A DNA stretch of 64,000 nt from Coleofasciculaceae cyanobacterium (GCA_036703275.1 DATNPK010000028.1:244794-308793), one strand, 5' to 3'; shown: positions 28,676 through 39,588, counted from the stretch's first letter. The notes: a model not told the origin generated them from the letters alone. Numbers and translations: made by a program.

Positions 28676-30664
28676 ATGGCAAAAGTTATCGGTATTGACC
28701 TGGGAACTACCAACAGTTGTGTTGCTGTGCTTGAAGGGGGAAAGCCCATAATCATTGCCAACTCAGAAGGTGCGCGGACAACTCCCAGTATGGTGGCATT
28801 TGCTAAGGATAATACTCGTTTAGTAGGTCAATTGGCAAAAAGACAATCGGTCACTAACGCCCAAAATACTATTCACAGCATCAAACGCTTTATTGGTCGC
28901 CGTTGGGAGGACACAGAACAAGAGCGATCGCGCACTCCCTATAAATGTATTCCAGGTCGGGATGATACTGTCGATGTTCAAATTAAAAATCGTCAGTATA
29001 CTCCCCAAGAGATTTCTGCCATGATTTTGCAAAAGCTGAAGGCTGATGCCGAAAGCTTTCTGGGCGAAGCAGTAACCGAAGTGGTCATCACTGTTCCAGC
29101 ATATTTTACCGATGCTCAAAGACAGGCAACGAAAGATGCAGGTACGATTGCTGGGCTAGAGGTATTGCGCATTGTCAATGAACCCACTGCTGCTGCCTTA
29201 GCTTATGGTTTGGATAAACAAGACAAAGAAGAGCATATTCTAGTTTTTGACCTGGGAGGCGGTACTTTTGATGTATCTGTGTTGCAGTTAGGCAATGGGG
29301 TTTTTGAGGTCAAAGCTACGGCTGGTAACAATCATTTGGGCGGAGATGACTTTGATAACGTTATTGTACGCTGGATGATCAAAACTTTTTATGCTCAAGA
29401 AGAAATCGATCTCAGAACAGATAAAATGGCACTCCAGAGAATGCGCGAAGCTGCGGAAAAAGCCAAAATAGAGCTTTCTGTCGCTCCTACAACTTCCATT
29501 AACCTGCCGTTTATTACCGCTGATGAAACTGGACCCAAACATATTGAACTCGAATTAAGCCGAGCTAAGTTTGAAGAACTAGCAAAGAATTTAATTCAAA
29601 AAACTTTAGATCCTGTGAGGCTAGCCTTAAAAGACTCTGACTTGAAGCCAAACGAAATAGACCGCATCATCTTAGTAGGAGGTTCGACGCGCATTCCCGC
29701 AGTTCAGGCAGCGATTAAAACTATCTTTGATGGAATGCAAATCGATCGCTCGGTTAACCCAGATGAAGCTGTAGCCGCTGGTGCTGCTATCCAAGCAGGA
29801 GTACTGGGTGGTGAAGTAGAAGACGTTTTGCTGTTAGACATTACGCCTCTGTCTCTGGGTATTGAAACTCTGGGTGGAGTCTTCACTAAAATCATTGAAA
29901 AAAATACCACTGTACCTACCAGCAAATCGCAGCCTTTTTCTACTGCTGCTGATGGACAAACAACTGTAGAAATTCACGCTCTTCAAGGCGAAAGAGCTAT
30001 GGCAAAAGACAACAAAAGTCTGGGCAAATTCTTGCTGACTGGAATTCCTGTAGCCCCTAGAGGAATGCCTCAAATTGAAGTGGCGTTTGAAATCGACGTC
30101 AACGGAATTTTACAGGTTTATGCTCAAGATAAAGGTACTGCAAAACAGCAAAGTATCACTATTAGCAACACTGGAGGTTTAAGCTCTAGCGAAGTTGAGA
30201 AGATGCGCCAAGAAGCAGATAACTATGCCGAACAAGATCGCCGTAACATTGAACTGGTTAAATTGAAAAACCAAGCTGAAAATTTAATTTATAATTATGA
30301 TTCAACTGTTAGTGAACAAGGGAATTTAATTCGTGATGAGCATAAAGCACAAATCGCCCGAATTAAAGAAGAGTTTAACATAGCCTGCAATAATCCCCAC
30401 ACTACCATTAAAGAAATTGGCGATATTTTAGATGGTCTGCGTCAAACGTTGCTGGCAATTGGTACGGAAGTCTATCAACAAAAAAATTCCGAATCAAATA
30501 ATTCTTTTGCCTTTGACGATTTTGATGACGATGATTTAGCTGGAGACAGCAATAGTACTATTAAAGCAGTGGTTAGCCTATCAAATAATGCTCAGGTCGA
30601 AAGCGGTAATGATTTGGGGCAAAATGACGATACGTCTTTTGACGATTATGAATCAGTCGATTAA
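28676..30664 (+). CDS. dnaK: Chaperone protein DnaK (Hsp70)
   Basis: The product has 662 residues. It begins [20 protein letters not shown], with the ATPase motifs [31 protein letters not shown] and [13 protein letters not shown], the linker [16 protein letters not shown], the substrate-binding domain and an acidic tail ([14 protein letters not shown]). Cyanobacteria carry several DnaK paralogues; a grpE-linked one with this divergent tail is most likely the DnaK1 type, which is a guess. It acts with GrpE and DnaJ. Confidence 0.97.
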   Translation: MAKVIGIDLGTTNSCVAVLEGGKPIIIANSEGARTTPSMVAFAKDNTRLVGQLAKRQSVTNAQNTIHSIKRFIGRRWEDTEQERSRTPYKCIPGRDDTVDVQIKNRQYTPQEISAMILQKLKADAESFLGEAVTEVVITVPAYFTDAQRQATKDAGTIAGLEVLRIVNEPTAAALAYGLDKQDKEEHILVFDLGGGTFDVSVLQLGNGVFEVKATAGNNHLGGDDFDNVIVRWMIKTFYAQEEIDLRTDKMALQRMREAAEKAKIELSVAPTTSINLPFITADETGPKHIELELSRAKFEELAKNLIQKTLDPVRLALKDSDLKPNEIDRIILVGGSTRIPAVQAAIKTIFDGMQIDRSVNPDEAVAAGAAIQAGVLGGEVEDVLLLDITPLSLGIETLGGVFTKIIEKNTTVPTSKSQPFSTAADGQTTVEIHALQGERAMAKDNKSLGKFLLTGIPVAPRGMPQIEVAFEIDVNGILQVYAQDKGTAKQQSITISNTGGLSSSEVEKMRQEADNYAEQDRRNIELVKLKNQAENLIYNYDSTVSEQGNLIRDEHKAQIARIKEEFNIACNNPHTTIKEIGDILDGLRQTLLAIGTEVYQQKNSESNNSFAFDDFDDDDLAGDSNSTIKAVVSLSNNAQVESGNDLGQNDDTSFDDYESVD

Positions 30665-30823
30665 CTAGTCACACTGGCTCTGCCGTATGATGTTAATTTT
30701 CGCCATAGCCCTAAAATTTAGCCAAACTAAAAAAATTAGCTCTTAGTAGTAACCGTACTATATTTACTGGTTCTGATTTTGTTAAAGTACAATCAATAAA
30801 ACATAGGAATTAATTAAGATTTT

Positions 30824-31960
30824 ATGGCAGGGGACTACTATCAAATCCTGGGCGTATCCCGCGATGTAGATAAAGATGAACTAAAGCGTGCTTATCGCCG
30901 TATGGCACGTCAATATCATCCCGATGTCAACAAGGAACCAGGAGCAGAGGAAAAGTTTAAAGAAATTAATCGTGCATACGAAGTTCTTTCTGAACCAGAA
31001 ACTCGCGCTAGATACGATCGCTTTGGCGAAGCTGGTGTAGGTGGTGCAGCAGGAGCATCAGGATTCGATTATAACGATATGGGCGGTTTCGCCGATATAT
31101 TTGAAACTATTTTTAGCGGATTTGGTGGAGGCGTTGGCACCAGTCAAGGCCAATCTCGCCGTCGCAACGGGCCAGTTAGAGGAGACGATTTACGCTTAGA
31201 TTTAAAGCTGGATTTTCGAGAGGCGGTTTTTGGTGGCGAAAAGCAAATTAAAATTCCCCACCTCGAATCTTGCGAAACCTGCAACGGTACGGGGGCTAAA
31301 CCAGGCACTGGAGTTAAAACCTGCGGAACCTGTAGCGGTAGTGGTCAGGTACGTCGCGCTACTCGTACTCCTTTTGGTAGTTTCGCCCAGGTATCAGCCT
31401 GTACGACCTGTAATGGTACTGGGCAGGTAATTGAGGAAAAATGCGGGACTTGTCATGGCGCAGGTCGTCAGCAAGAAACTAAAAAACTCAAAATTACGAT
31501 TCCGCCTGGAGTAGATAATGGTACTCGTCTGAGAGTCTCTGGAGAAGGAGATGCTGGAGTTCGCAGCGGTACGCCTGGAGATTTATATGTTTATTTGTTT
31601 GTCGAATCTGATCGAGAATTTATCAGAGAAGGGATTAACATTAGATCGGAAATTACGGTTAGCTATTTACAAGCTATTTTAGGCTGTAATTTGCAGGTTA
31701 ATACAGTTGATGGGAAGGAAGAGCTAACTATTCCCGCGGGTACTCAGCCTAATACAGTGCTTACCTTAGAAAACAAAGGCGTACCTAGGTTGGGTAATCC
31801 TGTCAGCCGAGGAAATCATTTGATTACGGTTAAGATCAATATTCCTACTAAAGTTAATTCAGAAGAGAGAGAATTATTAGAAAAGCTAGCTACCGTTAGA
31901 GGCGAAACAACAGGAAAAGGCAGCAAAGAAGGATTCTTGGGAGGTTTGTTTCAGAAATGA
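30824..31960 (+). CDS. dnaJ: Chaperone protein DnaJ (type I, four zinc motifs)
   Basis: The product has 378 residues. The J domain ([23 protein letters not shown] within QYHPDVNKE) is followed by a Gly/Phe-rich region, then four CxxCxGxG motifs ([32 protein letters not shown]) and the C-terminal substrate-binding domains. Full-length DnaJ co-chaperone. Its stop overlaps the next start by 4 nt (ATGA at 31957-31960). Confidence 0.97.
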   Translation: MAGDYYQILGVSRDVDKDELKRAYRRMARQYHPDVNKEPGAEEKFKEINRAYEVLSEPETRARYDRFGEAGVGGAAGASGFDYNDMGGFADIFETIFSGFGGGVGTSQGQSRRRNGPVRGDDLRLDLKLDFREAVFGGEKQIKIPHLESCETCNGTGAKPGTGVKTCGTCSGSGQVRRATRTPFGSFAQVSACTTCNGTGQVIEEKCGTCHGAGRQQETKKLKITIPPGVDNGTRLRVSGEGDAGVRSGTPGDLYVYLFVESDREFIREGINIRSEITVSYLQAILGCNLQVNTVDGKEELTIPAGTQPNTVLTLENKGVPRLGNPVSRGNHLITVKINIPTKVNSEERELLEKLATVRGETTGKGSKEGFLGGLFQK

Positions 31961-32235
31961 ACTCTGAGCCCCTAAAAGGTACGGATAGTTATACCTCAGA
32001 TCGTGCAGATGCTTATCTAGATTTACGCGGTACACCTTGTCCGATTAATTTTGTGAGAACTAAGCTTCGTCTCGAGCAAATGTCCCCTGGCGCTTTATTA
32101 GAAGTTTGGCTCGATCCTGGCGAACCAATCGAACAAGTTCCCGATAGCTTAAAAATCGAAGGCTATCAGCTAGAGGCGTTGGATGAACGCCAGGATTTCT
32201 TTGCGATGTTAGTTCGTCGTCCTCTAGTGTCGTGA
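31957..32235 (+). CDS. TusA-family sulfur-carrier-like protein
   Basis: The product has 92 residues. The TusA/SirA fold is seen as [20 protein letters not shown] ... [20 protein letters not shown]. The conserved Cys is present, but the usual CPxP reads CPIN. TusA proteins relay persulfide sulfur for tRNA thiolation or cofactors. It overlaps dnaJ and rsgA by 4 nt at each end (ATGA, GTGA), so the three are translationally coupled. Its role in a chaperone/ribosome operon is open. Confidence 0.85.
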   Translation: MNSEPLKGTDSYTSDRADAYLDLRGTPCPINFVRTKLRLEQMSPGALLEVWLDPGEPIEQVPDSLKIEGYQLEALDERQDFFAMLVRRPLVS

Positions 32236-33353
32236 GTGATTGGGATTTAATTGCTCGAAAACTAAATAGCGATCGCCCTAATGATCGCAAATCTGATGTG
32301 CCAATCTGGGGAACGGTAGTTGCGGTTCAGGCTAACTTTTATCGGGTCAAGCTGGTAGGCAACTTCGCCACCCAGTTTTTGCTTTGTACTCGTCGTACTC
32401 GGCTCAAAAAAATTGGACAAAAGGTAATGGTCGGCGATCGCGTTTTAGTGGTAGAACCAGATTGGCTTGATGCTCGAGGAGCAATTGCCGAAGTTTCTAA
32501 TCGTACTACCGAGCTACAGCGACCACCTGTGGCTAATGCTGAGTTAATTTTGCTGGTATTTGCTTTAGAAGAACCTACTTTAGATCCCTGGCAACTGAGT
32601 CGCTTTTTGGTTAAGGCCGAATCTACGGCTCTACAACTTTGTTTATGTCTTAATAAGTGCGATCTAATCGAGGCAGCACAACAGCAGTGGTGGCAGCAAC
32701 GTCTTCAGCAGTGGGGATATGATGCTAGCTATATTAGCGTCGAACAGCAATTAGGCATCGAACCATTGTTGTCTCGCCTCAAGGGAAAAATTACCGTAGT
32801 AGCAGGACCAAGTGGAGTTGGTAAATCCAGCTTAATTGATGCTTTAATTCCGACCGTTAAGTTACGAGTGGGTAAAGTATCGGGCAAGCTGCAACGGGGT
32901 CGCCATACTACGCGCCATGTAGAGTTATTTGAGCTTCCTGGGGGCGGTTTGTTAGCCGATAGCCCAGGATTCAATCAGCCTGAGCTGGACTGTCTTCCCA
33001 GTAATTTAGCGCATTATTTTCCTGAAGCCAGAGCTAGATTAAAGCAAGGAATCTGTCAGTTTAGTAATTGTCTGCACCGAGATGAGCCAAATTGCGTTGT
33101 TCGAGGAGATTGGGAAAGATATGAGTATTATCTGGATTTTTTAGACAAAGCGATCGCGCGTCAAGCAGCATCGCAGCAGCAGCCAGATGAAGAATCTAGC
33201 CTTAAGCTCAAGGTCAAGCGTTCGGGTAAGAGTCAATACGAACCAAAGTTACAAATTAAAAAATATCGGCGTACTTCTCGCAAAACCAGACAGCAAAATC
33301 TTCAGGAAACTTATGAAAGACAGCTAGATGATGAAAGAGAAGATCGACTGTAG
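32232..33353 (+). CDS. rsgA: Small ribosomal subunit biogenesis GTPase RsgA
   Basis: The product has 373 residues from GTG 32232, overlapping the tusA-like stop. The N-terminal OB fold is followed by a circularly permuted GTPase: G4 LNKCDL precedes G1 GPSGVGKSSL and G3 DSPGF. The C-terminal zinc site has the CQFSNCLHRDEPNC pattern. A basic tail is present. RsgA checks late 30S maturation. Last gene of grpE-dnaK-dnaJ-tusA-rsgA. Confidence 0.95.
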   Translation: MSDWDLIARKLNSDRPNDRKSDVPIWGTVVAVQANFYRVKLVGNFATQFLLCTRRTRLKKIGQKVMVGDRVLVVEPDWLDARGAIAEVSNRTTELQRPPVANAELILLVFALEEPTLDPWQLSRFLVKAESTALQLCLCLNKCDLIEAAQQQWWQQRLQQWGYDASYISVEQQLGIEPLLSRLKGKITVVAGPSGVGKSSLIDALIPTVKLRVGKVSGKLQRGRHTTRHVELFELPGGGLLADSPGFNQPELDCLPSNLAHYFPEARARLKQGICQFSNCLHRDEPNCVVRGDWERYEYYLDFLDKAIARQAASQQQPDEESSLKLKVKRSGKSQYEPKLQIKKYRRTSRKTRQQNLQETYERQLDDEREDRL

Positions 33354-33399
33354 ATTATTGGTCATATCCTGAGCGCATTAAACATTTATTAATAACTTG

Positions 33400-33427
33400 T
33401 TCAATGTTTAATGCTCAATGCTCAATG
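33400..33427. repeat. Degenerate heptanucleotide tandem repeat
   Basis: Four consecutive heptamers (TTCAATG, TTTAATG, CTCAATG, CTCAATG) lie between rsgA and the convergent hydroquinone-reductase gene. Short heptamer tandem repeats (STRR type) are typical of many cyanobacteria. No coding content. Confidence 0.65.
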
Positions 33428-33497
33428 TTTGGTCAGAGAAGTTATAGCTACTTTAAGTCAAGAGTACTTTATCAATCGGATTTAGTATTATTAACTA

Positions 33498-34502
33498 TTA
33501 ATTTACAGTTATTGTTTCTCTATGGTGAGGCTGTAATAAATTGGTCAGATCTGGCCCAATTGGAATGATACCACCAGGATTTAAGGGAAATAAATTACCG
33601 TAATAATCCCGTTTAATGCTTTCCAAGTCACAGGTAGCTGCAACGCCTGGTAACTGATACAAATCTCGCAGGTACGCGCCTAAATTACTGTAATCTTTGA
33701 TACGGCGCAGATTGCATTTAAACAGCCCATAATAAACAAGATCAAAGCGAAACAAGGTAGTAAATAATCTTACGTCTGCCAGGCTAGGGCGATCGCCACA
33801 AAGGTAGCGATTAGTTTCTAAAACTGCGTCTATTTCATCTAAGGTAGAAAACAACTTCTGACTTGCCTGTGTATAAGCCTGTTGAGTTTGGGCAAAACCG
33901 CAGCGATAAACCCCATTGTTAACAGTATGGTAAATCTTATCGTTCCACTGGTCTATTTGCGATCTAAGGTTTTCTGGATAGAGATCGTAATCTGGATGTT
34001 GGGCAAATTGATTAAATTCTGAGTTGAGTATTTCAATAATCTCAGCACTTTCATTATTAACAATGGTGTTAGTCTGTTCGTCCCATAAAATCGGTACGGT
34101 GCAGCGCCCTGTGTAGCCAGACTGAGATAGCTGATATAGTTCTGGTACGGTACTGCAACCTAATTCTGGCTTGGATAACACCCAAATTCCCGCATCGGGA
34201 GACGGATAGACGATTGATACGGCGATCGCTTCTTCCAGCCCCTTTAAGGCACTAGTAACTAAGGTACGATGCGCCCAAGGACAACCCAAACCCACATACA
34301 AACGATAACGCTTAGCAGCGGGTTGATAAAGATTATCTGGTTTAGTACTAATAAAATTTCTAAATTGGCTTTCGGGACGAATATATTCTCCCGTTTGGTT
34401 ACGGGGTGCAAGCTGAGACATCATAATTTGCCACATCGTTGTCCAAACAAACTTGCCCGTTTTCACAATTAACTTGCCTGGAAGAGATTTGTTCTTTGCC
34501 AT
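33498..34502 (-). CDS. Glutathione S-transferase family protein, glutathionyl-hydroquinone reductase-like
   Basis: The product has 334 residues from ATG 34500-34502; the frame extends to a TTG at 34556 that directly abuts rsmD. The thioredoxin-like domain contains the catalytic Cys in YVGLGCPWAHRTLV, the family signature of the Xi/YqjG-ECM4 class. The C-terminal all-alpha domain has LCGDRPSLADVRLFTTLFRF. Members reduce glutathionyl-hydroquinones. Same strand as and immediately downstream of rsmD. Confidence 0.88.
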   Translation of the reverse strand: MAKNKSLPGKLIVKTGKFVWTTMWQIMMSQLAPRNQTGEYIRPESQFRNFISTKPDNLYQPAAKRYRLYVGLGCPWAHRTLVTSALKGLEEAIAVSIVYPSPDAGIWVLSKPELGCSTVPELYQLSQSGYTGRCTVPILWDEQTNTIVNNESAEIIEILNSEFNQFAQHPDYDLYPENLRSQIDQWNDKIYHTVNNGVYRCGFAQTQQAYTQASQKLFSTLDEIDAVLETNRYLCGDRPSLADVRLFTTLFRFDLVYYGLFKCNLRRIKDYSNLGAYLRDLYQLPGVAATCDLESIKRDYYGNLFPLNPGGIIPIGPDLTNLLQPHHRETITVN

Positions 34503-34556
34503 TAATTTTGCTTCTCCATCATGAAAAACTCTGTAGAGGCGTTTCCCTACAGCCAA

Positions 34557-35093
34557 TCATTGCACTGCATAGAAACTGAGGGTTGTGTTGCCGTAGGACT
34601 TCTGGCGATAGATCTTTAATCCAGGTACTTCTTTAGCTTGCCAAAGTCGAGGATTGTGTTCGACTGCGATCGCGCCTTCTAGGGTAACTAATTCCAGAGA
34701 GGCGATCGCTTTTAAAACAGGTAAATATAAATAACTATCGTAGGGGGGATCGAAATAAATCCAGTCAAACTTTTGTCCCGTCAGCTTTTTAATTTTAACT
34801 AATACATCTCCTTGAAACACTTGATAAGATTGTTCTGATTGGGCTACCTGCTGCCAGTTATGTTCAATTACCTTACAGGCTTTACCATACTGTTCAATAC
34901 CTACCGCCTTACTTGCACCGCGACATAAAGCTTCTGCCCCCATTGAACCATTGCCTGCACATAGATCTAGCCAACTACAGCCTGGGATGCGATCGCGCCA
35001 AATATTAAACAAAGCTTCCCTGACTCTGGCAGCAGTGGGACGAGTTCTTTGTCCTGGTACTGTCCTCAGTTGTCGATTGCCATAGATTCTCAT
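34557..35093 (-). CDS. rsmD: 16S rRNA (guanine(966)-N2)-methyltransferase RsmD
   Basis: The product has 178 residues from the ATG of MRIYGNRQL (35091-35093); ten further in-frame codons upstream are less family-like. The N-terminus has RTRPTAARVREALFNIW, the SAM-binding motif LDLCAGNGSMGAEAL, and the catalytic DPPY in WIYFDPPYDSYLY. It methylates G966 of 16S rRNA. Normal length. Confidence 0.92.
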   Translation of the reverse strand: MRIYGNRQLRTVPGQRTRPTAARVREALFNIWRDRIPGCSWLDLCAGNGSMGAEALCRGASKAVGIEQYGKACKVIEHNWQQVAQSEQSYQVFQGDVLVKIKKLTGQKFDWIYFDPPYDSYLYLPVLKAIASLELVTLEGAIAVEHNPRLWQAKEVPGLKIYRQKSYGNTTLSFYAVQ

Positions 35094-35510
35094 ATTCTTC
35101 GATCTGATCTCTGAGCAATACATATAGAGATTGCTAAATTTATCTTAACGTGAGTTTGGTTTATGTAGTAACTTATTTAATCTTCGCTATTTCTACCTAA
35201 TAATTTTATCGATTATTTTAATTTTTAAATAACATTATTAATTAAATTTTTAGAGCAATTTAACTTCATAATTGGTGTGATTATATTTACGTAATCTTGG
35301 AATTTAGATAAAATTAAATAATAAATGTAAATTTTAGCTAAAGAAAATTCTTGCTGCTATAAAGATTAAAAATCTTGTGTGGCTGATTGAAAAAGATCAA
35401 TTAATAATATTATTTAAAATAAAAACCTGCTGATTTTGATTAAAGAAAAATACAGCATTGTATTATCTAATCAAAATCGACTTGCTTTAACACCAAACAT
35501 TTAAACCATC
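35094..35510. other. AT-rich intergenic region upstream of the DUF4347 pseudogene
   Basis: About 415 nt of very AT-rich sequence with no ORF, RNA gene or strong hairpin that I can see. It precedes a dead gene and probably contains its former promoter. Confidence 0.4.
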
Positions 35511-36064
35511 ATGGCAACAAATAATATTGAACTAGCCAGCTCATATCAAAATCTATTTAATACTTCTAAGCCCCTCACAAAATTGCCAATTATGGACTCG
35601 ATGCAGAACTATTAACCAATAATAATCGAGTACTAATTTAATACGATCGAGTTCTATTTATTGACTCGACAATTGAAGATTATCAAAGTTTAATTGATAA
35701 TTTAGCGCAACTAACTAAAGTCGTAATTTTAGATTTTCAACGTGACGGAATAGTTCAAATAAGTGATTCGCTGAGTAAATATGACAGTTTAGATACGATA
35801 CATATTGTCTCTCATGGTCATGTTGGAGAGTTAAGTTTAGGTAATACCAAACTAAATCAAAATACGTTAACTGAATATACAAATCTATTATCTAGCTGGA
35901 ATAATTATTTACAAGATAATGGCGATATTCTGCTTTATGGCTGTAATGTCGGTGCAGATTTAGCTGGTACAGAATTTATTAAAGATTTAAGCGAATATAC
36001 TAAAGCCGATATCTCTGCTTCCACTGATTTGACTGGTAGCGAGGATCTACATTTAGAGAGATAA
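35511..36064 (+). pseudogene. DUF4347-domain protein, N-terminal fragment
   Basis: ATG 35511 reads 34 codons to TAA. After a gap and another stop the DUF4347 domain follows in a different frame: VLFIDSTIEDYQSLIDNL, VVILDFQRDGIVQ, IHIVSHGHVGELSLGNTKL, DILLYGCNVGADLAGTEF, ADISASTDLTGSEDL, ending TAA at 36062-36064. DUF4347 usually stands at the N-terminus of very large secreted, calcium-binding cyanobacterial proteins. Here it is cut short, so the gene is dead. Confidence 0.85.
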
Positions 36065-36067
36065 ATC

Positions 36068-36345
36068 ATGAATACAGTTATTTTAGGCACAAACCTAGGC
36101 GAACAACATTGAAGCAGGTAAAAGAAACGATACGGTAGAAAGAAATGAGGGCAACGATCTATTGATAGCTGGCTCTGGCAATGACATTCTCTACGGTCAA
36201 GCTGGAAGCGATCGCTTATCTGGTGGAAATGGTAACGACAAGCTCTATGGTGAAAAAGGCAACGACATTTTGGATGGAGGAGACGGTAATGATACCCTAA
36301 ACGGTGATGATGGCAATGATACTCTTTTTGGTCAATTGGGTAAAG
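36068..36345 (+). pseudogene. RTX (haemolysin-type Ca-binding) repeat fragment
   Basis: A short ORF MNTVILGTNLGEQ stops at once. In another frame, from about 36108, RTX nonapeptides follow: GNDILYGQAGSD, GGNGNDKLYGEKG, GGDGNDTLNGDDG. They run without a stop into the transposase remnant at about 36345. RTX repeats bind calcium in secreted proteins. It is probably the C-terminal relic of the same gene family as 49358-49903. Confidence 0.8.
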
Positions 36346-36658
36346 AAATATTCAAAGACTTGTTAATAAAATGGAATTGCTCATTGGTCGAGTTCGGAGG
36401 AGAAAGCGACCACATACACTGTCTTTTTGAAGCAGAGCCAACTATCGAACTAGTATTTTTAATCAAAAATCTAAAGTCAGTTTCTTCTCGCAGAATTAGA
36501 CAGGAATATAGTCAGCACTTAAAGCCTTTTTACTCGAAGAACTACTTTTCTGGAATCGAGCTTATTGTGTTATTTCCGTAGGAGGTAGAGCTAATATAGA
36601 AACGCTACTTATGTACATAGAAAATCAGGACTCACCCGCTAGGTTAAAGCCTCGACTA
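36346..36658 (+). mobile_element. tnpA: IS200/IS605 TnpA (Y1 transposase) remnant
   Basis: In frame with the RTX repeats the reading continues as KDLLIKWNCSLVEFGGESDH, then IHCLF (the HUH histidines) and LIKNLKSVSSRRIRQEY. After a small frameshift near 36545 it reads FWNRAYCVISVGGRANIETL, LMYIENQ. This is the central and C-terminal part of an IS200-type TnpA; about 40 N-terminal residues and the left end are missing. The remnant stops next to the rsmI stop codon at 36660. Confidence 0.85.
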
Positions 36659-36659
36659 A

Positions 36660-37526
36660 CTAACGATTCATCTCTGGTAGAATCGTAGGATGCGTGTCGG
36701 GATTGCTCAAATCCAATTGATAAATTTCTCGTCGAGAAAGAGATGTTAACTTCGATAGATGACGACTAGCTTGCGATCGCGTCATTCCCCGCTCTAATAG
36801 TTGCTGGAATTCGCGTTTTAGTTCTGCTTCGGAGGTAATTAAGCTGGTTTTGGCTGCGCCTTTTAGGACTAAAGTATATTCTCCCTTTGGTTGCCGCTCG
36901 TTGCTGTACATAGCGATCGCTTCACCGATATTTCCGCGCCAAAATTCTTCGTGTACTTTAGTTAACTCTCGCGCTAGTACAATTTCTCTGTCTGCACTTA
37001 ATACGGCCGCTAAATCTTTCAAAGTTTTGAGAATACGATGGGGAGCTTCATAGAGAATTACTGTCTTGGTTTCGCTATGTAATAATTCTAATCTTGCCTG
37101 ACGTTCACTTTCTTTCAGTGGCAGAAATCCCTCAAAGATAAATCTCTCGGTGGGCATTCCTGATGCAGCTAAAGCACTGATTACTGCTGTTCCCCCAGGG
37201 ATAGGAATTACAGTAATATTCTGAGCGATCGCCGCTTGGACTAACTTAACTCCAGGATCGGAAATACTAGGCATACCAGCATCTGTTACCAGAGCAATAT
37301 CTGTCCCCTGTTGCAGACGTGCGATCAGATCTTGAGTTCTAAAGTCTTGGTTATGTTCGTGATAGCTAATTTGAGGTGTGTTAATTTGTAGATGCTTGAG
37401 TAGTTTACCCGTTCGGCGAGTATCTTCTGCTGCAATAAGATCTACTTCTTTCAAGATACGAATCGCTCTAAGAGTAATATCTTCTAAATTGCCGATGGGA
37501 GTTCCCACTAAATAAAGTTTGCCCAA
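36660..37526 (-). CDS. rsmI: 16S rRNA (cytidine(1402)-2'-O)-methyltransferase RsmI
   Basis: The product has 288 residues of the tetrapyrrole-methylase fold. It begins GKLYLVGTPIGNLEDITLRA, with AAEDTRRTGKLLKHL, VTDAGMPSISDPG, IPGGTAVISALAASGMPTERF and the C-terminal helical tail. It 2'-O-methylates C1402 of 16S rRNA. Full length. Confidence 0.95.
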   Translation of the reverse strand: MGKLYLVGTPIGNLEDITLRAIRILKEVDLIAAEDTRRTGKLLKHLQINTPQISYHEHNQDFRTQDLIARLQQGTDIALVTDAGMPSISDPGVKLVQAAIAQNITVIPIPGGTAVISALAASGMPTERFIFEGFLPLKESERQARLELLHSETKTVILYEAPHRILKTLKDLAAVLSADREIVLARELTKVHEEFWRGNIGEAIAMYSNERQPKGEYTLVLKGAAKTSLITSEAELKREFQQLLERGMTRSQASRHLSKLTSLSRREIYQLDLSNPDTHPTILPEMNR

Positions 37527-37788
37527 GGTTTAGTTACTTACTAGCTTAAATCTACTGGTATTTACTGATGATACTAAAATTAGCAGTGTTTGTTTGCTTC
37601 GAGTATTGATTAAATATATTAAAAATAATCGTTAAATGGCAAGAAGACGAAATTAACTAATTATAAAAATTCTAGACAAGGTTAAAGCGCATATCTGTCT
37701 GGAATTTTTATAAATACCTAATATACATAAGCTAATAAACCTGAGATAATGAACAGCGATTAGAAAATACCTTAGCTAAAGTAAGACC

Positions 37789-38664
37789 TTGCCAACTTAC
37801 ATAGATATATTCGCGTTTCAGTTTCAATCTCCTGGTCCAACTATTTTTGAAGTTGGTCCAATTGAGGTGCGTTGGTACGGTCTATTAATTGCGACCGCAG
37901 TTTTAATCGGCGTTACTCTATCTCAATACTTAGCCAAACGTCGGCGAGTAGACCCAGATTTGCTGGGAGATTTAGCGATTTGGTTGGTTATTTCTGCTAT
38001 TCCTTGTGCCAGACTCTACTATGTTTTGTTTGAATGGCAAGAATATGCTCAACGTCCTGAAGATATTATTGCTATCTGGAAAGGGGGCATTGCAATTCAT
38101 GGAGCAATAATTGGCGGAACGATCGCCACGATTATTTTTGCTCGAATCAAGCGTATTTCGCTATGGCAGTTATTAGATTTAATTGCACCTTCTTTGATCT
38201 TAGGTCAAGCAATTGGACGTTGGGGCAATTTCTTTAACTCTGAAGCTTATGGCAAGCCGACGGATTTACCTTGGAAACTTTTTATCGCACCTCGCTATCG
38301 ACCTTTAGAACTACTAAATTTTGAATATTTCCACCCTACCTTTCTCTATGAGTCTTTATGGAATTTGGGGGTGTTTGTCTTGCTGATGTCCTTATTTTTT
38401 TGGGGACTAAAGCAATCTAACCATCTAAAAACAGGAACGATCGCAGCCGTATATTTAATTGGCTACAGTTTGGGTCGAGTGTGGATTGAATGGTTGCGTA
38501 CCGACAGCTTGATGATTGGTCCATTAAAAATAGCTCAGATAGTTAGTTTAAGTGCGATCGCGCTAGGTCTACTCATTCTTGCTTGGCTATACTGGTTCAG
38601 ACGACCATTACCTGATGTAGTTTCCCTTAGAAGTCAGCAGAATAGCCCTAGCCACAGACCATAA
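37789..38664 (+). CDS. lgt: Prolipoprotein diacylglyceryl transferase
   Basis: The product has 291 residues, with several transmembrane helices. The Lgt signature [17 protein letters not shown] is present, as are [28 protein letters not shown] and [12 protein letters not shown] [11 protein letters not shown]. It attaches diacylglycerol to the lipobox Cys of lipoprotein precursors. The frame has no ATG in the right place; TTG 37789 is the likely start. Confidence 0.93.
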   Translation: MPTYIDIFAFQFQSPGPTIFEVGPIEVRWYGLLIATAVLIGVTLSQYLAKRRRVDPDLLGDLAIWLVISAIPCARLYYVLFEWQEYAQRPEDIIAIWKGGIAIHGAIIGGTIATIIFARIKRISLWQLLDLIAPSLILGQAIGRWGNFFNSEAYGKPTDLPWKLFIAPRYRPLELLNFEYFHPTFLYESLWNLGVFVLLMSLFFWGLKQSNHLKTGTIAAVYLIGYSLGRVWIEWLRTDSLMIGPLKIAQIVSLSAIALGLLILAWLYWFRRPLPDVVSLRSQQNSPSHRP

Positions 38665-38796
38665 TGGGAACATAAGGACTCTGACAACGACTTTAGCTGA
38701 TAAAATTTGTAAAAGTTGTCAAACTATATTTCCATTGTGCAATGCTCCATACATTAATTGCAAAATCTTAAATATCGCTCATTTATTGCTCATTTC

Positions 38797-39588
38797 ATGA
38801 AATCATTTCAACTCACGCTTAAACCTGCTGTATATATTATTGGTGCAGGTCCTGGAGATCCAGAATTATTGACTATCAAAGCCTATAAAATTTTAGAACA
38901 AGCTGATGTAATTCTCTATGCAGATTCTTTAGTACCAAAACAAATCTTACAGGATGTTCGTGAAGATGCAGAATTAGTGGCAACGGGCAACAAAACCTTA
39001 GAGCAAATAATTCCTCTGGCAATTGAGCGGGTTAGACAAGGTAAATCAGTTGTGCGACTGCATTCTGGAGATTTAACTTTATATAGTGCGATCGGCGAAC
39101 AAATACAGGCTTTCGCTGATGCAGATATTGCTTTTGAATTAATTCCTGGCATTAGTGCTTTTCAGGCTGCTGCTGCCAAACTTAGCACTGAGTTAACTAT
39201 CCCAGAACTGGTGCAGACAATCATTTTGACGCGAATTAGCGGTAATGCATCGTCTGTACCCAAAACTGAAGAATTAGCGTCTTTAGCTGCTCACCAAGCC
39301 AGTTTGTGCCTTTATTTGGCGGCTCGCCATATTGAAAAAGCCCAAGAAAAACTGTTAAAACATTACCCCAAAGATACTCCTGTAGCAGTTTGCTATCGAG
39401 TCGGCTGGCAAGATGAACAAATCTGGGTAGTCTCTTTAGAACAAATGGCTGCGGTTACTCGTGAAAACAATTTAATTAGAACCACTTTATATCTAATTAG
39501 TCCTGCACTACAAAAAGCCGTAACTACCCGTTCTCGTTTATATCATCCCGAACACTCTCACTTGTTTCGTCCCACAATAAAAGAATAA
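38797..39588 (+). CDS. cobM: Precorrin-4 C(11)-methyltransferase CobM
   Basis: The product has 263 residues from ATG 38797; an upstream in-frame TTG at 38758 is less likely. The tetrapyrrole-methylase glycine loop VYIIGAGPGDPELLTIKAYK is followed by VILYADSLVP, VRLHSGDLTLYSAIGEQ and PGISAFQAAAAKLSTELTIP. It methylates C11 of precorrin-4 in cobalamin synthesis. No other cob gene is near. Confidence 0.93.
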   Translation: MKSFQLTLKPAVYIIGAGPGDPELLTIKAYKILEQADVILYADSLVPKQILQDVREDAELVATGNKTLEQIIPLAIERVRQGKSVVRLHSGDLTLYSAIGEQIQAFADADIAFELIPGISAFQAAAAKLSTELTIPELVQTIILTRISGNASSVPKTEELASLAAHQASLCLYLAARHIEKAQEKLLKHYPKDTPVAVCYRVGWQDEQIWVVSLEQMAAVTRENNLIRTTLYLISPALQKAVTTRSRLYHPEHSHLFRPTIKE

